A stretch of DNA of 64,000 nt, taken from assembly GCF_032121415.1 (NCBI RefSeq), contig NZ_CP135079.1, forward strand, positions 7,006,001 through 7,070,000. Direction: 5' to 3'. The stretch is from Streptomyces parvus (GTDB lineage: Bacteria > Actinomycetota > Actinomycetes > Streptomycetales > Streptomycetaceae). This document shows, piece by piece, positions 7,590-15,375 of the stretch. A program made the position numbers and the translations under genes. The notes below the pieces were generated by a model. The model did not search any database. It had not been told where the DNA came from and saw nothing but the letters and a program-made list of their open reading frames with translations. Positions within the stretch are counted from its first letter, which is position 1; each line of letters opens with the position of its first letter.

Positions 7590-8291
7590 TCAGGTGGTGG
7601 GGTGGTCCGTCGCCGGTCCCAACTCCGGGCCCGGCAACGTGCGGCCTGCCGGGCCGCCGTCCCCCGCACCGCTCACGGTGACCGCCGGGACGACCGTCCC
7701 GGCCCAGGAGAGGGCCGTCCATCCCGAGTCCGGCGAGCCCTCGACCACCACCACACCCGTGTTGTCCAGGCTGTGCCGGGCGGCGAAATCGACGGTGACG
7801 TTCCGTGCGCGGGCGGCTGCCCACACGCGGATGGCGGCGCCATGACTGACGAGCGCCACCGTCCCGTGCTCCTCGGCCTCCGCCGCTTCGGCCACCACCG
7901 CGTCGAAGCGGGCCAGGGCCTCCGTCCCGTCCTCGCCCCCGGGCAGTCGGCGTGCGACATCCCCGGCGGGCCAGGCGAAGACGGTCGTGAGGTACTGCCG
8001 GACCGCTTCCTCGTCGGCCCGCATCTCCAGGTCACCCGCGGACAGTTCACGGATCCCGTCACGGATCCGGACCTCGATGCCCCGCTCCGCGGCCAGGGGT
8101 GCGGCCGTGAGTTGCGTACGGGTCAGCGTGGAGGCGTACAGCGCTGTGATGTCCTCCCCGGCGAGCGCCCGGGGCAGGGCCGCCGCCTGCCGCAGCCCGA
8201 GGTCGGTGAGCCCGGGGCCGGGCCGTGCGGTGTCCAGGAATTGGCCGAGGTTGGACGGTGTCTGGCCGTGACGGATCAGCAGCAATCGCAT
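7590..8291 (-). CDS. Histidine phosphatase family protein
   Basis: A 233-residue branch-1 histidine phosphatase (phosphoglycerate mutase-like). It opens MRLLLIRHGQTPSNLGQFLD, with RHG holding the phosphohistidine; LYASTLTRTQLTAAPLA supplies the second arginine; ELSAGDLEMR carries the acid; and VALVSHGAAIRVWA gives the second catalytic histidine. All catalytic residues appear present. An in-frame ATG at 8303 is an alternative start. The substrate is unknown; in actinobacteria relatives include phosphoglycerate phosphatases and broad-specificity phosphatases. It stands alone, divergent from the LAETG protein gene. Confidence 0.88.
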   Translation of the reverse strand: MRLLLIRHGQTPSNLGQFLDTARPGPGLTDLGLRQAAALPRALAGEDITALYASTLTRTQLTAAPLAAERGIEVRIRDGIRELSAGDLEMRADEEAVRQYLTTVFAWPAGDVARRLPGGEDGTEALARFDAVVAEAAEAEEHGTVALVSHGAAIRVWAAARARNVTVDFAARHSLDNTGVVVVEGSPDSGWTALSWAGTVVPAVTVSGAGDGGPAGRTLPGPELGPATDHPTT

Positions 8292-8538
8292 AGAACGGGT
8301 CATGCTCCAGGCTCGGGCGCGCGGGCGGCGGCAAATAGATGCACATCCCACCCTCTCATTCGGCCACCGCCGGAGGACAGCCCGACGGAGGTCTGCCCGC
8401 CTTGCCGGAAGTAGCCCGGATATGCCCGGAGTTGATACGGCGGATATCGCACAGGGCGACTGCGCCGCTCCCGGGCGATGGCAGTACTGTGCGCCTCACC
8501 GCCATTCGGGCGATGAGAAATATCTGGAGGAAGAATCC

Positions 8539-9156
8539 ATGACCATACCCAGGAGATCGTGGCGTGGCGCGGGAGCACTCGTGGCCGCTGCGGTCGTCGG
8601 TCTGACCGGAGGCGTCATCTCCGCCGGTCCGGCCGTTGCTCACACCCCCACCTGGGCCGTGACCTGCTCCGAGGTGACCGTCGACCTCACCAACTACACG
8701 AGCGACGTTCCCAACACGGTGACCGTCTCGGTGGACGGCAAGGACCTGCTCCCCACCGAGACGTTCGGCCGTGAGTTCCACAAGAAGCTGGCGCTTCCCG
8801 ACCACGACAAGCCGGTGACCGTCCGGCTGGTCGTCAAGGACGCCGACGGCGACGGCAAGCACTCGATCGACCAGACGAAGACGGCGGAGGTGTGCGAGGA
8901 AGAGCCCACCCCGCCGACCGAGCCGGCCCCGTCGAAGACGCCGCCCACGCAGACGCCCGAGCCGAGCGCCACGCCGAGCGGCGAGCCCTCGGAGTCCGCG
9001 CCCGCCGTGCCCGCCCCGAGCCCGAGCTCGCCGGACCTGGCCGAGACCGGTTCGTCGTCGTCGACGCCGGTCATCGGTGGCGCCGCCGTCGCGGTGCTGC
9101 TGGCCGGTGGCGGCATCCTGTGGGCCGTTCGCAAGCGGCGTACCGCCCAGGGCTGA
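8539..9156 (+). CDS. LAETG sortase-anchored surface protein
   Basis: A 205-residue exported wall protein. There is a Sec signal peptide with a twin-Arg-like start (residues 1-35, cleavage near PAVA-HT), a compact beta-rich domain to residue 120 with two cysteines (44 and 119), which may pair outside the cell, a Pro/Thr/Ser-rich wall-spanning linker (120-165), LAETG at 167-171, a membrane helix (about 178-197) and an RKRR stop-transfer tail. LAxTG is the class E sortase motif used in Streptomyces. The start is fixed by CTGGAGGAAGAATCC before ATG. Other LAxTG proteins include chaplins, but this one lacks a chaplin domain. The ligand is unknown. Confidence 0.88.
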   Translation: MTIPRRSWRGAGALVAAAVVGLTGGVISAGPAVAHTPTWAVTCSEVTVDLTNYTSDVPNTVTVSVDGKDLLPTETFGREFHKKLALPDHDKPVTVRLVVKDADGDGKHSIDQTKTAEVCEEEPTPPTEPAPSKTPPTQTPEPSATPSGEPSESAPAVPAPSPSSPDLAETGSSSSTPVIGGAAVAVLLAGGGILWAVRKRRTAQG

Positions 9157-9199
9157 CGCCCCGCGCGAGCCGCGGTCGAGGCCGTACGAGCCGTGGCCG

Positions 9200-9240
9200 G
9201 GGGGTGTCTCGCAGCACCGCCGGTGATGCGAGACACCCCC
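9200..9240. terminator. Bidirectional terminator, 14-bp perfect stem
   Basis: GGGGGTGTCTCGCA (9200-9213) pairs perfectly with TGCGAGACACCCCC (9227-9240) around a 13-base loop, between two convergent genes. There is no T-run, as usual in Streptomyces. Confidence 0.9.
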
Positions 9241-9282
9241 TTCGCACATCACCCTCTCCTCCTCCGTCAGCTCTCCTCGCCG

Positions 9283-11415
9283 TCACTCCTCCGCGAGCGT
9301 CGGCGGCGGCGTGATGGCCGACGGGGGAGTGGGACCGATCTCGCACCACACGGCCTTCCCCTCGCCGCGGGGCTCGATCCCCCACCGCGTGGCGACCGCG
9401 TCGAGCAGGAGCAGCCCCCGGCCGGAGGTGGAGGTCTCGCCCGGTGTACGCCGACGGGGCCAGGCACTGGACCGGTCCTGGACGGACAACCGGATCCTCC
9501 GCACCGGTTCCGGCAGCACTTCCAGGGTCAGGACCGCCCCGCCCTCGGTGTGCAGGAGGACGTTCACCAGCAACTCGCCCGTGACGAGCTCAGCATCGTC
9601 GGCGAAATCGGCCATGTCCCAGTCGGCCAACGCCTGGCGGACGATCGCGCGGGCGTCCGAAAGCCCTTCCGGGTCCGCCTGGTGGACGTACTGGTGGAGC
9701 CGCGGCGCGTGCGACGACCCCACGTCCGGGCTGCGGCGCAGCACCAGGAGTGCCACATCGTCCCCCGACCCCCACCGTTCCCACAGCCGTTCCGACAGGT
9801 GATCGGCCAGCGCCTCGGCCCCCGCGGGCCCGGCGCTCACCTCGTTGCGCAGCGCGTCGATCCCGGCGTCGAGGTCGGCTCCGGGCTCCTCCACCAGCCC
9901 GTCCGTGTACAGCACGAACGTCTCACCGGGCACCAGATCGAGCCGGGTCTCCGGATACTCCTCGTCCAGGAGGTCCGTGGAGGTGCCCAGCGGCAGCCCG
10001 CCGCGTACCTGCGGGCTGCCGACCCGACCGTCGACGTGGCGGATCAACGGTCCGAGATGCCCGGCCCGCACGACCTTCACCGTTCCGGACGTCAGGTCGA
10101 CCTGGGCGTAGGTGCAGGTGGCGAAGCGTTCGGTGTCCAGCTCGGAGAGAAAACGGGAGGCCCGTGCCAGCACGGTGGCCGGAGGGTGGCCTTCGGAGGC
10201 GTAAGCGCGCAGGGCGATGCGCAACTGGCCCATGATCGCGGCCGCGTGGGTGTCGTGGCCCTGGACGTCCCCCACGACCAGCCCGTACCGCTTCTTCGGC
10301 AGGGTGATCACGTCGTACCAGTCGCCGCCGACCTGCCGTCCGCTCCACGCCGCGTGGTAGCGGACCGCGATCTCGCCGCCCTCGACGTCCTGTATCCGGG
10401 GCGGGAGCATCGCGGACTGGAGCTGGGTGGCGAACTCCCGCTCCTCGTCGAAGAGCATCGCCCGCTGCAGGGACTGGGCCACGATCGCGGCGAGCCCCAG
10501 GCACAGAATGCGTTCGTCCGCGTTGAAGACCGTGCGCTCGCGGTAGAAGAGGGCCAGACCGCCGAGCGACCGGGCCTGGGCCACCAGCGGGAGGTACGCC
10601 GCCGCCCGGAACCTGAGCCTGCCCAGATGCGGCTCCAGTTCCGGGTAGCGACGGGCCAGGGCGGCGAGCGAGGTGATGAACCGGGGGCGTCCGCTGCGGA
10701 TGGTGTCGGCGAGGGGAAGGTTCCGGTCGAGGTCACCGGAGCCGAGCCCGTCGAGCACTTCCAGCGACTCCCCGCTCAGCGCGACGATGTTCAGCGCGGA
10801 GTTCTCCACGAGCCCCAGGGCGAGGCCGTCCGCCCCGAGGCGGGCCAGCCCGCCGGGCCCGGTGAGGGCGGCCGTCACATCGTCCACGGTCACCGCCCGG
10901 GACATGGCACTCGTTGTCCGTTCAACGATATTGGTCTGGCGCTGCCGCCGCTTTTCCAGATCGAGCACGAAGGCCGAATGGGTGACCTCCGCCGTAGCGT
11001 CCCGGACGACCCCCACGATCCGGTGGGCCATGCCGTCCTTCGAGCGCAGGATGCGGGCCTGGACATGGGTCCACTGCGTGGTCCCGTCGTCCAGTGGCAC
11101 GCGGAAGTGGACGCTGAAGGAATTGCCCCCGCCCGTGATGGCCTCGTCGATCGTGACGTCGAGCCGGGCCCGTTCCGCCGGTTCCAGGTGCTCCAGCAGA
11201 GCGCCGGGGCGTGCGTCGAACGTCGCCGGATCCACGCCGAACACCATGAGCCCGGCCTCGTCGATGTCCAGGGTCCGGGTGTCCAGGTCCCAGTCGAAGC
11301 TGCCGGTCCGGTTCATGGCGAGGCGTTCCGTCGGCCGGATCTCACCGTTGGTCTTCCGGTCGGTCCGGCGGAGCGGAGAGGCTTCGGCGTCCTGCCGCCG
11401 TTCGTCGTCGGTCAT
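9283..11415 (-). CDS. PAS-GAF-SpoIIE phosphatase-ATPase regulator
   Basis: A 710-residue cytoplasmic signalling protein. A PAS fold (about residues 34-140, FDWDLDTRTLDIDEAGL) is followed by a GAF domain (170-320), a PP2C/SpoIIE serine phosphatase (340-560, with QSAMLPPRI, GGDWYDVI, VGDVQGHD, and GDDVALLVL metal-binding signatures), and a C-terminal HATPase_c anti-sigma kinase-like domain (585-700: DDAELVTGELLVNVLLHTEGG, TSGRGLLLLDAVATRWG). Such proteins typically control anti-sigma/anti-anti-sigma partners; the combined phosphatase and kinase-like domains suggest switch control within one chain. GGAGCAGGA precedes the ATG at 11415. No partner gene is adjacent. Confidence 0.92.
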   Translation of the reverse strand: MTDDERRQDAEASPLRRTDRKTNGEIRPTERLAMNRTGSFDWDLDTRTLDIDEAGLMVFGVDPATFDARPGALLEHLEPAERARLDVTIDEAITGGGNSFSVHFRVPLDDGTTQWTHVQARILRSKDGMAHRIVGVVRDATAEVTHSAFVLDLEKRRQRQTNIVERTTSAMSRAVTVDDVTAALTGPGGLARLGADGLALGLVENSALNIVALSGESLEVLDGLGSGDLDRNLPLADTIRSGRPRFITSLAALARRYPELEPHLGRLRFRAAAYLPLVAQARSLGGLALFYRERTVFNADERILCLGLAAIVAQSLQRAMLFDEEREFATQLQSAMLPPRIQDVEGGEIAVRYHAAWSGRQVGGDWYDVITLPKKRYGLVVGDVQGHDTHAAAIMGQLRIALRAYASEGHPPATVLARASRFLSELDTERFATCTYAQVDLTSGTVKVVRAGHLGPLIRHVDGRVGSPQVRGGLPLGTSTDLLDEEYPETRLDLVPGETFVLYTDGLVEEPGADLDAGIDALRNEVSAGPAGAEALADHLSERLWERWGSGDDVALLVLRRSPDVGSSHAPRLHQYVHQADPEGLSDARAIVRQALADWDMADFADDAELVTGELLVNVLLHTEGGAVLTLEVLPEPVRRIRLSVQDRSSAWPRRRTPGETSTSGRGLLLLDAVATRWGIEPRGEGKAVWCEIGPTPPSAITPPPTLAEE

Positions 11416-11599
11416 TCCTGCTCCGGAGGTCGTCCGGCGGGGCCGGGGCGTCGGCGCGTCCCGTAGGCCTCAATTGTCGAGCCGCATCCGGCGGAGTGCC
11501 ACAGCGGCCGATCCGGGGGCCGCGGAACGGCGGCCGAGAGCCGTCCGCGACCATGGAGGCGTCCTACGTGTCCATGAGCCCAGCGAGCGGAGCGCACGC

Positions 11600-12703
11600 A
11601 TGAACGACGACCGGCCCGTCCTGCTGGAGACGAAGGGCACATGCATGCACCTCACACTGAACCGCCCCAGGGCCCTCAACGCCCTCAGCCACACCATGGT
11701 GCGGCTGCTCGACCAGGCCCTGGCCCGAGCCGAACAGGACGATGCGATCCACTCGGTGCTGCTGTCCGGGGCGGGCGACCGGGGCCTGTGCGCCGGGGGC
11801 GACATCCGCGCCCTGCACGACGATGCCCGGGCCTCGGGACGCGCGTCCCTGGAGTTCTGGCGTGACGAGTACCGCCTCAACGCCCGCATCGCCCGATTCC
11901 CCAAGCCGTACGTCGCACTGATGGACGGCATCGTGATGGGCGGCGGGGTCGGAGTGTCGGCCCATGCCGGAATCCGTGTGGTCACCGAACGCTCACGCGT
12001 CGCCATGCCCGAGACCGCCATCGGCTTCGTACCGGACGTCGGGGGCACCCGCCTGCTGGCCGCCGCCCCCGGTGAACTGGGCACCCATCTGGCCCTCACG
12101 GGCCGCTCCGTCGGGGCTGCCGACGCCATCCTCTGCGGCCTCGCCGATCACCACGTACCTGCCCACCTCCTCCCGCCCCTGACGGAAGCTCTGGGGGAGC
12201 CGGCCTGCCCGGGCGCGTCCGTCGCGGACATCGTCCAGCGGTTCGCGACCCAGCCGCCCGCCGGCGAGCTCGCCGCGCAGCGCGACTGGATCGATGCCTG
12301 CTACGCGGCAGACACCGTCGAGGACATCATCCGGAAACTGCGCGAGAGCGGTGTCCCCGCGGCGCGGACGGCTGCGGACGAGCTGCTGACCAAGTCGCCC
12401 CTCGCCCTGAAGGTCACGCTGGCCGCGGTCCGCCGCGCCGCCCGGCTCGACAGCCTGGAAGCCGTACTCGACCAGGAGTTCCGGGTCTCCAGCCGGGCGT
12501 TCGAGCACCCGGATTTCGTGGAAGGCGTGCGCGCCCGGATCATCGACAAGGACAACGCCCCGCACTGGAAGCCGGGCTCCCTCGCCGAGGTCGACGACCA
12601 GGAGGTCGACCGGTTCTTCGCGCCGCTCGGCCCCGGCGAACAAGAACTCGGCCTCGCTCCGGAGCCGGCAGACCCCTCGGCACGGGAGGGGCTGGCACGG
12701 TAG
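11600..12703 (+). CDS. Enoyl-CoA hydratase/isomerase family; 3-hydroxyisobutyryl-CoA hydrolase-like
   Basis: A 367-residue crotonase-fold enzyme. LTLNRPRALNALSHTM, GLCAGGDIRALHDDARASGR, PYVALMDGIVMGGGVGVS and MPETAIGFVPDVGGT are the signature stretches of the 3-hydroxyisobutyryl-CoA hydrolase (valine catabolism) subfamily, including the glutamate and aspartate around the PE..IG..PDVGG site. The length is typical (340-370) and longer than plain enoyl-CoA hydratases. It would release 3-hydroxyisobutyrate from its CoA ester; no other valine-pathway gene lies nearby. It is divergent from the PAS-GAF regulator, with 184 bases between. Confidence 0.85.
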   Translation: MNDDRPVLLETKGTCMHLTLNRPRALNALSHTMVRLLDQALARAEQDDAIHSVLLSGAGDRGLCAGGDIRALHDDARASGRASLEFWRDEYRLNARIARFPKPYVALMDGIVMGGGVGVSAHAGIRVVTERSRVAMPETAIGFVPDVGGTRLLAAAPGELGTHLALTGRSVGAADAILCGLADHHVPAHLLPPLTEALGEPACPGASVADIVQRFATQPPAGELAAQRDWIDACYAADTVEDIIRKLRESGVPAARTAADELLTKSPLALKVTLAAVRRAARLDSLEAVLDQEFRVSSRAFEHPDFVEGVRARIIDKDNAPHWKPGSLAEVDDQEVDRFFAPLGPGEQELGLAPEPADPSAREGLAR

Positions 12704-12720
12704 GACGGACGCCGCCCGTG

Positions 12721-12751
12721 GCGCCCGGCACAAGCCCGCCCCGCCGGGCGC
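12721..12751. terminator. Hairpin between convergent genes
   Basis: GCGCCCGGC at 12721-12729 pairs with GCCGGGCGC at 12743-12751 around a 13-base loop, ending at the stop codon of the minus-strand gene. Probable bidirectional terminator. Confidence 0.65.
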
Positions 12752-12978
12752 TATCTGTCGCTGCCGGAAAGGCTCGGCTGCAGGGCCCGTACGAGAGCGA
12801 ACAGCCGGTCCTCGTTGCCGGTCAGCCCCGCGCTGCGCAGGGCCTGGTCCGCCTCGCGCATCGGAGAGGTGAGCAGCGGCAGGTAGACCGGGGCGTCGTC
12901 GGGGTCCGCGAGCGCTGCCCGGGTGGCCTCCAACAGGCGGACGTACGCCTGCGCCGCGGCGAGTTCGTCGCTGTCCAT
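12751..12978 (-). CDS. Small conserved-looking protein, 75 residues
   Basis: A 75-residue acidic, helical protein (starts MDSDELAAAQAYVRLLEATR) with no cysteine, signal peptide or membrane segment. I do not recognise a family. A strong GAGGAGGAGATGCTGAG precedes the ATG at 12978, and codon bias matches the surrounding genes, so it is probably real. It lies 66 bases downstream of the next minus-strand gene and may be co-transcribed with it. Confidence 0.65.
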   Translation of the reverse strand: MDSDELAAAQAYVRLLEATRAALADPDDAPVYLPLLTSPMREADQALRSAGLTGNEDRLFALVRALQPSLSGSDR

Positions 12979-13043
12979 CTCAGCATCTCCTCCTCAGAGC
13001 TGTCGGACCGTCAAGCATCTCTCATGGGTCTGACAACACAGCC

Positions 13044-13538
13044 TCACGACCGGGCGCGCCCGCCGGACAACCCGCTCGGCGGCTCCACCTCCAGGTAGCG
13101 CCGTCTGCGCGGCCCCCGATAGAGCAGCACCGTCCAGCCCACCTCCCGCAGGGCCGAAGCGCAGCCGGCCAGCGCCTCCTCCTCGTCGTGAGCGGCGCCG
13201 CTGCCGGGCGGCCCGGTCCACTCGACCCGGACCGAACCCGCCGACTCCCCGTCGCTCACCCGGTATCCGGCCGACACGCGGCGGCCCGACGGGTCGACGG
13301 CCGAAGGCGTGGCACCCGACCTCTCCAGCGCCAAGGCGACCGCCCTCACCGGACGGTTCAGCTCCCACGGAGCCGGCGCCGCCTCGGGGTCGGGCCGCCC
13401 TGTTCCGGTGAGGCGACGGATCTGCAGCAGTCCCTCGAACGCGGTCCGCACCGAAGCGGCCCGTGCCGCCGCGGGCTCGGGAATCGGCGGTCCGTCGCCG
13501 GTCGCCGGCTCGAATCCGGTGCTCTCCTCGATGCCCAT
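13044..13538 (-). CDS. Hypothetical protein, 164 residues
   Basis: About 164 residues. The N-terminal 20 are low complexity; the middle has a helical RTAFEGLLQIRRLTG and ELNRPVRAVALALERSG segment; the C-terminal half looks like an alternating beta-sheet (VSAGYRVSDGESAGSVRVEW, VGWTVLLYRGPRRRRYLEV) as in small alpha/beta regulatory or secretion-chaperone-like folds. I do not recognise the family. GCGGAGGT lies directly against the ATG at 13538. It is followed by the 75-residue gene on the same strand. Confidence 0.6.
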   Translation of the reverse strand: MGIEESTGFEPATGDGPPIPEPAAARAASVRTAFEGLLQIRRLTGTGRPDPEAAPAPWELNRPVRAVALALERSGATPSAVDPSGRRVSAGYRVSDGESAGSVRVEWTGPPGSGAAHDEEEALAGCASALREVGWTVLLYRGPRRRRYLEVEPPSGLSGGRARS

Positions 13539-13669
13539 ACCTCCGCCCCCCTCGTGCTCCGTAGCGTACCGATGCCACGCCCGCACCAGCAGCGACGCGG
13601 GGATGCCGACTGGGCGGCGGTACAGCACGGCGATACCGCCACCGCCATGCCGGCCGGTCGCCTGGCCGG

Positions 13670-14188
13670 TCAGTCTCCGGTTCCCCGCATATCCGCCTCC
13701 AGCGCCGCCTTGAGGCGCTTCAGCGTCGTACGGATGTTGCCGGCCTGGAACTGCGCGAAGGTCTTGCCGCCCGTCGCCACGCGGTCGAAGGCGTTGGCGA
13801 GAAAGTCCGGCCAGCGGCGGCGGTCGTCGGTCCAGGTCTCCGTGACCCGCGTTGCCCCGTCCACCGCCTCGAACCGGTACTCCCACGTGGCGATGGGCCC
13901 CGGAAGCAGCGGACGCCGCAGCCCGATCGCGTGCACCCGGAAGGCGAAGCGCTCGCCGGGGTCGGCCGCCGTCACCGTGCACCGGGTCGTCCAGCGTGCC
14001 GCGCCGCGCTTGTTGCGCCCCTCGAAGACCATGCCGACGTACGCGTCACGCCGCTCGCCCCGCACGGTCGCGCCCCGGTTCTCGGGGCTCCAACGCCCCA
14101 TCGCCGTGGGGTCGCTGAGCTGTGCGTAGACGAGTGCCGGCGAGGTGTCGATCATGATGCTGTCGGCTACGGACATGGTGCGGGGCAT
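13670..14188 (-). CDS. SRPBCC (START-like) family protein
   Basis: A 172-residue SRPBCC fold protein of the polyketide cyclase/AHSA1-like type: SVADSIMIDTSPALVYAQLSD start, PTAMGRWSPENRG, RWTTRCTVTAADPGERFAFR, and ATWEYRFEAVDGATRVTETW, then a long C-terminal helix with TTLKRLKAALEAD. Such proteins bind hydrophobic ligands in a helix-grip cavity; many Streptomyces paralogues have no known ligand. The ATG at 14188 (MPRTMSVADS) matches the family start; an upstream extension is basic and unlikely. Confidence 0.85.
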   Translation of the reverse strand: MPRTMSVADSIMIDTSPALVYAQLSDPTAMGRWSPENRGATVRGERRDAYVGMVFEGRNKRGAARWTTRCTVTAADPGERFAFRVHAIGLRRPLLPGPIATWEYRFEAVDGATRVTETWTDDRRRWPDFLANAFDRVATGGKTFAQFQAGNIRTTLKRLKAALEADMRGTGD

Positions 14189-14422
14189 GACGCGACTCCT
14201 TGTCCACGGCCGTCGACGGACTACGCCCGGGTGCGGGACGGACCGTGGAGCCGACATCCCGGAGCCCACACCCTACTCGTGGGTAGATCCTCGCCGTGAG
14301 GACGTGGTCGGAGGGCGGCCGACGATCCGGCCGGGCAGGTACCCCCTTTCCCGCCCGGCCGGAGTCTTCGCCCGGCCCCGCCGACCGCCGCGAGGTGTGG
14401 GACGGCAGCGCGCGCGCCGGTA

Positions 14423-15082
14423 TCAGGCGCGGAATTCCGCTGTGCGCTCCGGGGAAGCCTCCGAGAGCGCCTTCGCGATGGCGTCGGCGGCGCCCCGGTT
14501 GCCGTACACCGGGGTGCCGGGCTGCTGGCGCCATGAGTCGTCCAGGCCGCCGCCGTCCACCGTGTCGAAGCCCAACTCGTCGATGAGGTCGCGCACCGCC
14601 TGCTTGGCCGCCGGGTCGTCGCCGGCCACCGGGAGCACCAGCCGGTCCGCAGCACCCCGCGGGCGGGCCCGGTCCAGGATGTCCTGGGCGAAGGTGCCGT
14701 TGAACGCCTTGATCACGGGGTGGCCGATCTGCTGCTCCGTCCACCGGCTCTCGGGCAGCCCGTCCTCGATGGCGGCGATGCGGCCGTCCCGCTGCTGCGG
14801 GTAGTAGTTGCCGGTGTCGATGACCGCGGCACCCTCCGCCGCACCGTCGAGAAAGCCGGCGGGCAGATCGGGTACGGCCTTCAGCGGCACGGCGACGACG
14901 ACCACCTGGGCGCCCTTCGCGGCCTCCGAGACGGTCACCGGCTTCGCCCCGGTCTCTTCGGCGAGGGCGGTGAGCGTCTGCGGGCCGCGGGAGTTGGCGA
15001 CCGAGACGTCGTGCCCGAGGGCGGTCAGACGCCGTGTCAGGTTGCCGCCGATGTTGCCCGCGCCGATGATGCCGATCTTCAT
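14423..15082 (-). CDS. NADPH-dependent F420 reductase-like protein
   Basis: A 219-residue Rossmann-fold protein of the F420:NADP oxidoreductase (Fno/NpdG)-like family. GIIGAGNIGGNL is the dinucleotide-binding loop; SVANSRGPQTL follows at the position where an S/R pair selects NADP; QVVVVAVPLKAVPDL, AAVIDTGNYYPQ and HPVIKAFNGTFAQ are family stretches; the C-terminal domain ends with a VYGNRGAAD element. True Fno proteins interconvert F420H2 and NADPH; related enzymes act on other substrates, so the exact reaction is open. It is divergent from ctaD, sharing a 293-base intergenic region with no other gene. Confidence 0.8.
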   Translation of the reverse strand: MKIGIIGAGNIGGNLTRRLTALGHDVSVANSRGPQTLTALAEETGAKPVTVSEAAKGAQVVVVAVPLKAVPDLPAGFLDGAAEGAAVIDTGNYYPQQRDGRIAAIEDGLPESRWTEQQIGHPVIKAFNGTFAQDILDRARPRGAADRLVLPVAGDDPAAKQAVRDLIDELGFDTVDGGGLDDSWRQQPGTPVYGNRGAADAIAKALSEASPERTAEFRA

Positions 15083-15201
15083 GGATCAGACCTTCCGTAG
15101 CTTTCCGAGTGGAGAGGAGTGGGTTCTGTCGCTTCACCAACTCCGGCTCCCGAGGGGCTATTCCGACCCCGGTGAAGGAATACCAGATCGGCCTCTGGTT
15201 G

Positions 15202-15230
15202 TTGACAGGCGCTTCGCGTTGCGCTCATCG
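15202..15230 (+). promoter_or_regulatory. Candidate promoter of ctaD
   Basis: A consensus -35 TTGACA at 15202-15207 with a poor -10 (TCATCG at 15225-15230) 17 bases on, about 145 bases before the ctaD start. Confidence 0.35.
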
Positions 15231-15375
15231 AGGTCGGAGTGTGCGTCTGTAGGCCATTTGAGTGTCCTTGTCGGCAGCTCGGGCCGGACGGGGAAGGATG
15301 TCCCACCGCACCGATCGCCGGGGGTCCATTCTGGTCGCCGAGTCCACACGGGCCGTCGACCGAAGGAGCGTCGTA

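Noticed and set aside
13539..13669. Upstream extension of the 164-residue protein to 13982
   Set aside because: The extension overlaps the START-like gene in another frame and has no coding features, while GCGGAGGT sits directly before the ATG at 13538.
15298..15375. Upstream ATG extension of ctaD (26 extra residues)
   Set aside because: GAAGGAGC is ideally placed for the GTG at 15376 and the extra segment is basic and unlike subunit I N-termini.
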